From Riptortus pedestris (Eukaryota > Arthropoda > Insecta > Hemiptera > Alydidae): 64,000 bases of DNA. Position 1 is the stretch's first letter. Every line of letters begins with the position of its first letter. Positions 62,827-64,000 of the stretch are shown piece by piece. The position numbers and the translations under genes are program-made. Under the pieces are notes generated by a model that was given only the letters and a program-made list of their open reading frames with translations, did no database searches and was not told the origin of the DNA. The stretch lies in the NCBI GenBank assembly GCA_019009955.1, contig CM032231.1:91967001-92031000 (forward strand), read 5' to 3'.

Positions 62827-64000
62827 CTAAAGTAGGACAGACTTATAAAAATATAAATAAGGCTTGATATTGGTCATTAAGAAGATATTTATAATTTTAT
62901 CAAATCTTTCAAACATTATTGTTTACTGAAATGGACCTTATCAGATTCCTATGAATAGAAAAGACTTCCTCTGAACAAAAAAAAATGAATGTATTATTAA
63001 TTAACTTACTTTATATGGCATACATTTGCTTATTAATTATAGTCTGGAGTGGTGTGAATCTTTTTGGGCATCATGATTCATAAAATAGAAAATAAACTGA
63101 AGAATGAAAGTGGTTTCAAGGTTTTAGATTGAGACATACCTATACACTAAATTTAAGTGACTTATTTTTAATTGAATTTATAATTCTTAGTCTGCAAGAA
63201 ATGGGAATTGGAGAAGGAAGATAGACCATTAATTAGTTTTAGTTACAAAAAAATCTGCACCTTAATTCATTTATCAATTAAAATATTTCCATTACAACTG
63301 GAAGGCGTTGTTTGATCCTGGCTGGCATTACAAAATTTTGTTTATCTGTAATGAACTGGGGGTTTGTAGTCAGGAGTCTATGTGCTCCCTGGTGCAGCAA
63401 GATCAGACATTTGAGTGGCTACTTGAATAAAGAAATACCAACCTTTGATCTCCAATGACGAAAGCATAGCAGGTTGCAAAGGTGCTCTCATCAAAACTCA
63501 TGGGAAAGTACTGTCACGTTATGGACTGTTGGGCCAAAGGTATAGATTTATTCATCAGATGGAAAATATTGAAGGTTACTTCATAAACTACAACTTTATG
63601 TTCTGAGATATGTTCTTCTTATTTTTGTATTCATGGTTAGACATTTACTGTCATATAACGCAAGATTACTTAATTCTTATAAATATAAATCTCAGTCTTT
63701 TTTAAAGATGTCCTGATTAGTAAACCATAGAATCGTTCTCCTGTTATGTTAGGTTGATTTAACGGGTTATAAATAAACAAGATATTTATTTATCATGACC
63801 TATTAAATGGCACAGAAGAGTAAATGATCCCAGTTAAATAAAAAAAAGTAACATGTTTTTTTTAACTAACTTCATCTAAAAGTTCATAAGCCATGGCTTC
63901 AGAAGAGAGTCCCATTCTTCTGTGAAAATAACTAACTTATTCTAAAAAAAAATGGTAATTAATCCACTAAATATGTTGAATAAAGAAATTGAATAATTTG
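62827..64000. other. no gene recognised
   Basis: AT-rich sequence downstream of the plus-strand gene. No frame, repeat family or RNA gene is recognised. Confidence 0.5.

Overview
The window looks like AT-rich nuclear DNA from an arthropod, most likely an insect. It has GT-AG introns, one insect-type secreted GMC oxidoreductase gene, microsatellites, and a dense load of transposons: Helentron-like elements, piggyBac, hAT, mariner, non-LTR retroposons, tRNA-derived SINEs and a small LTR element. I cannot place it to species.

Two genes can be supported. (1) A plus-strand gene of unknown identity has seven exons, at 17813, 22131, 56711, 58543, 60508, 61150 and 62517. All are joined by good splice sites in matching phase, and the gene ends at a stop at 62618-62620. 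Its 5' part lies outside the window. (2) A minus-strand GMC oxidoreductase has three exons (54651-54776, 53340-53514, 50573-52404) and encodes 710 residues with a signal peptide. It sits antisense inside the roughly 34.5 kb intron of gene 1. Several residues usually conserved in the GMC active site are changed.

Layout: 1-17812 holds no recognised gene, only simple repeats, Helentron-like copies, SINE pieces and two reverse-transcriptase remnants. 17813-22247 carries two exons of gene 1. 22248-56710 is the large intron, with two foldback elements (22.4-23.4 kb), a run of Helentron-like copies (25.4-27.4 kb), a piggyBac element between two copies of a duplicated 0.26 kb segment (27.5-29.2 kb), more Helentron-like copies (31.7-39.6 kb), a 3.3 kb minisatellite with an hAT insertion (40.0-43.3 kb), an LTR-element miniature (45.1-45.6 kb), a triple nested insertion (46.3-48.2 kb) and the GMC gene. 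56711-64000 holds the compact 3' exons of gene 1.

The dominant repeat is a non-autonomous rolling-circle family of the Helentron/HINE (DINE-1) type. Its 5' end begins near TCCGTCACGCAGGGGCTGCG. A 12-bp subterminal inverted repeat, AGCAGATTTCCC, occurs at both ends. There is a central (TA)n or (GT)n microsatellite, and a 3' hairpin, GATTTCCCTTAAGGGAAATC, is followed by TGCTAA. About 20 full, partial or rearranged copies are present. Several are head-to-head chimeras with a 5' terminus at both ends. No autonomous Rep/helicase copy is present.
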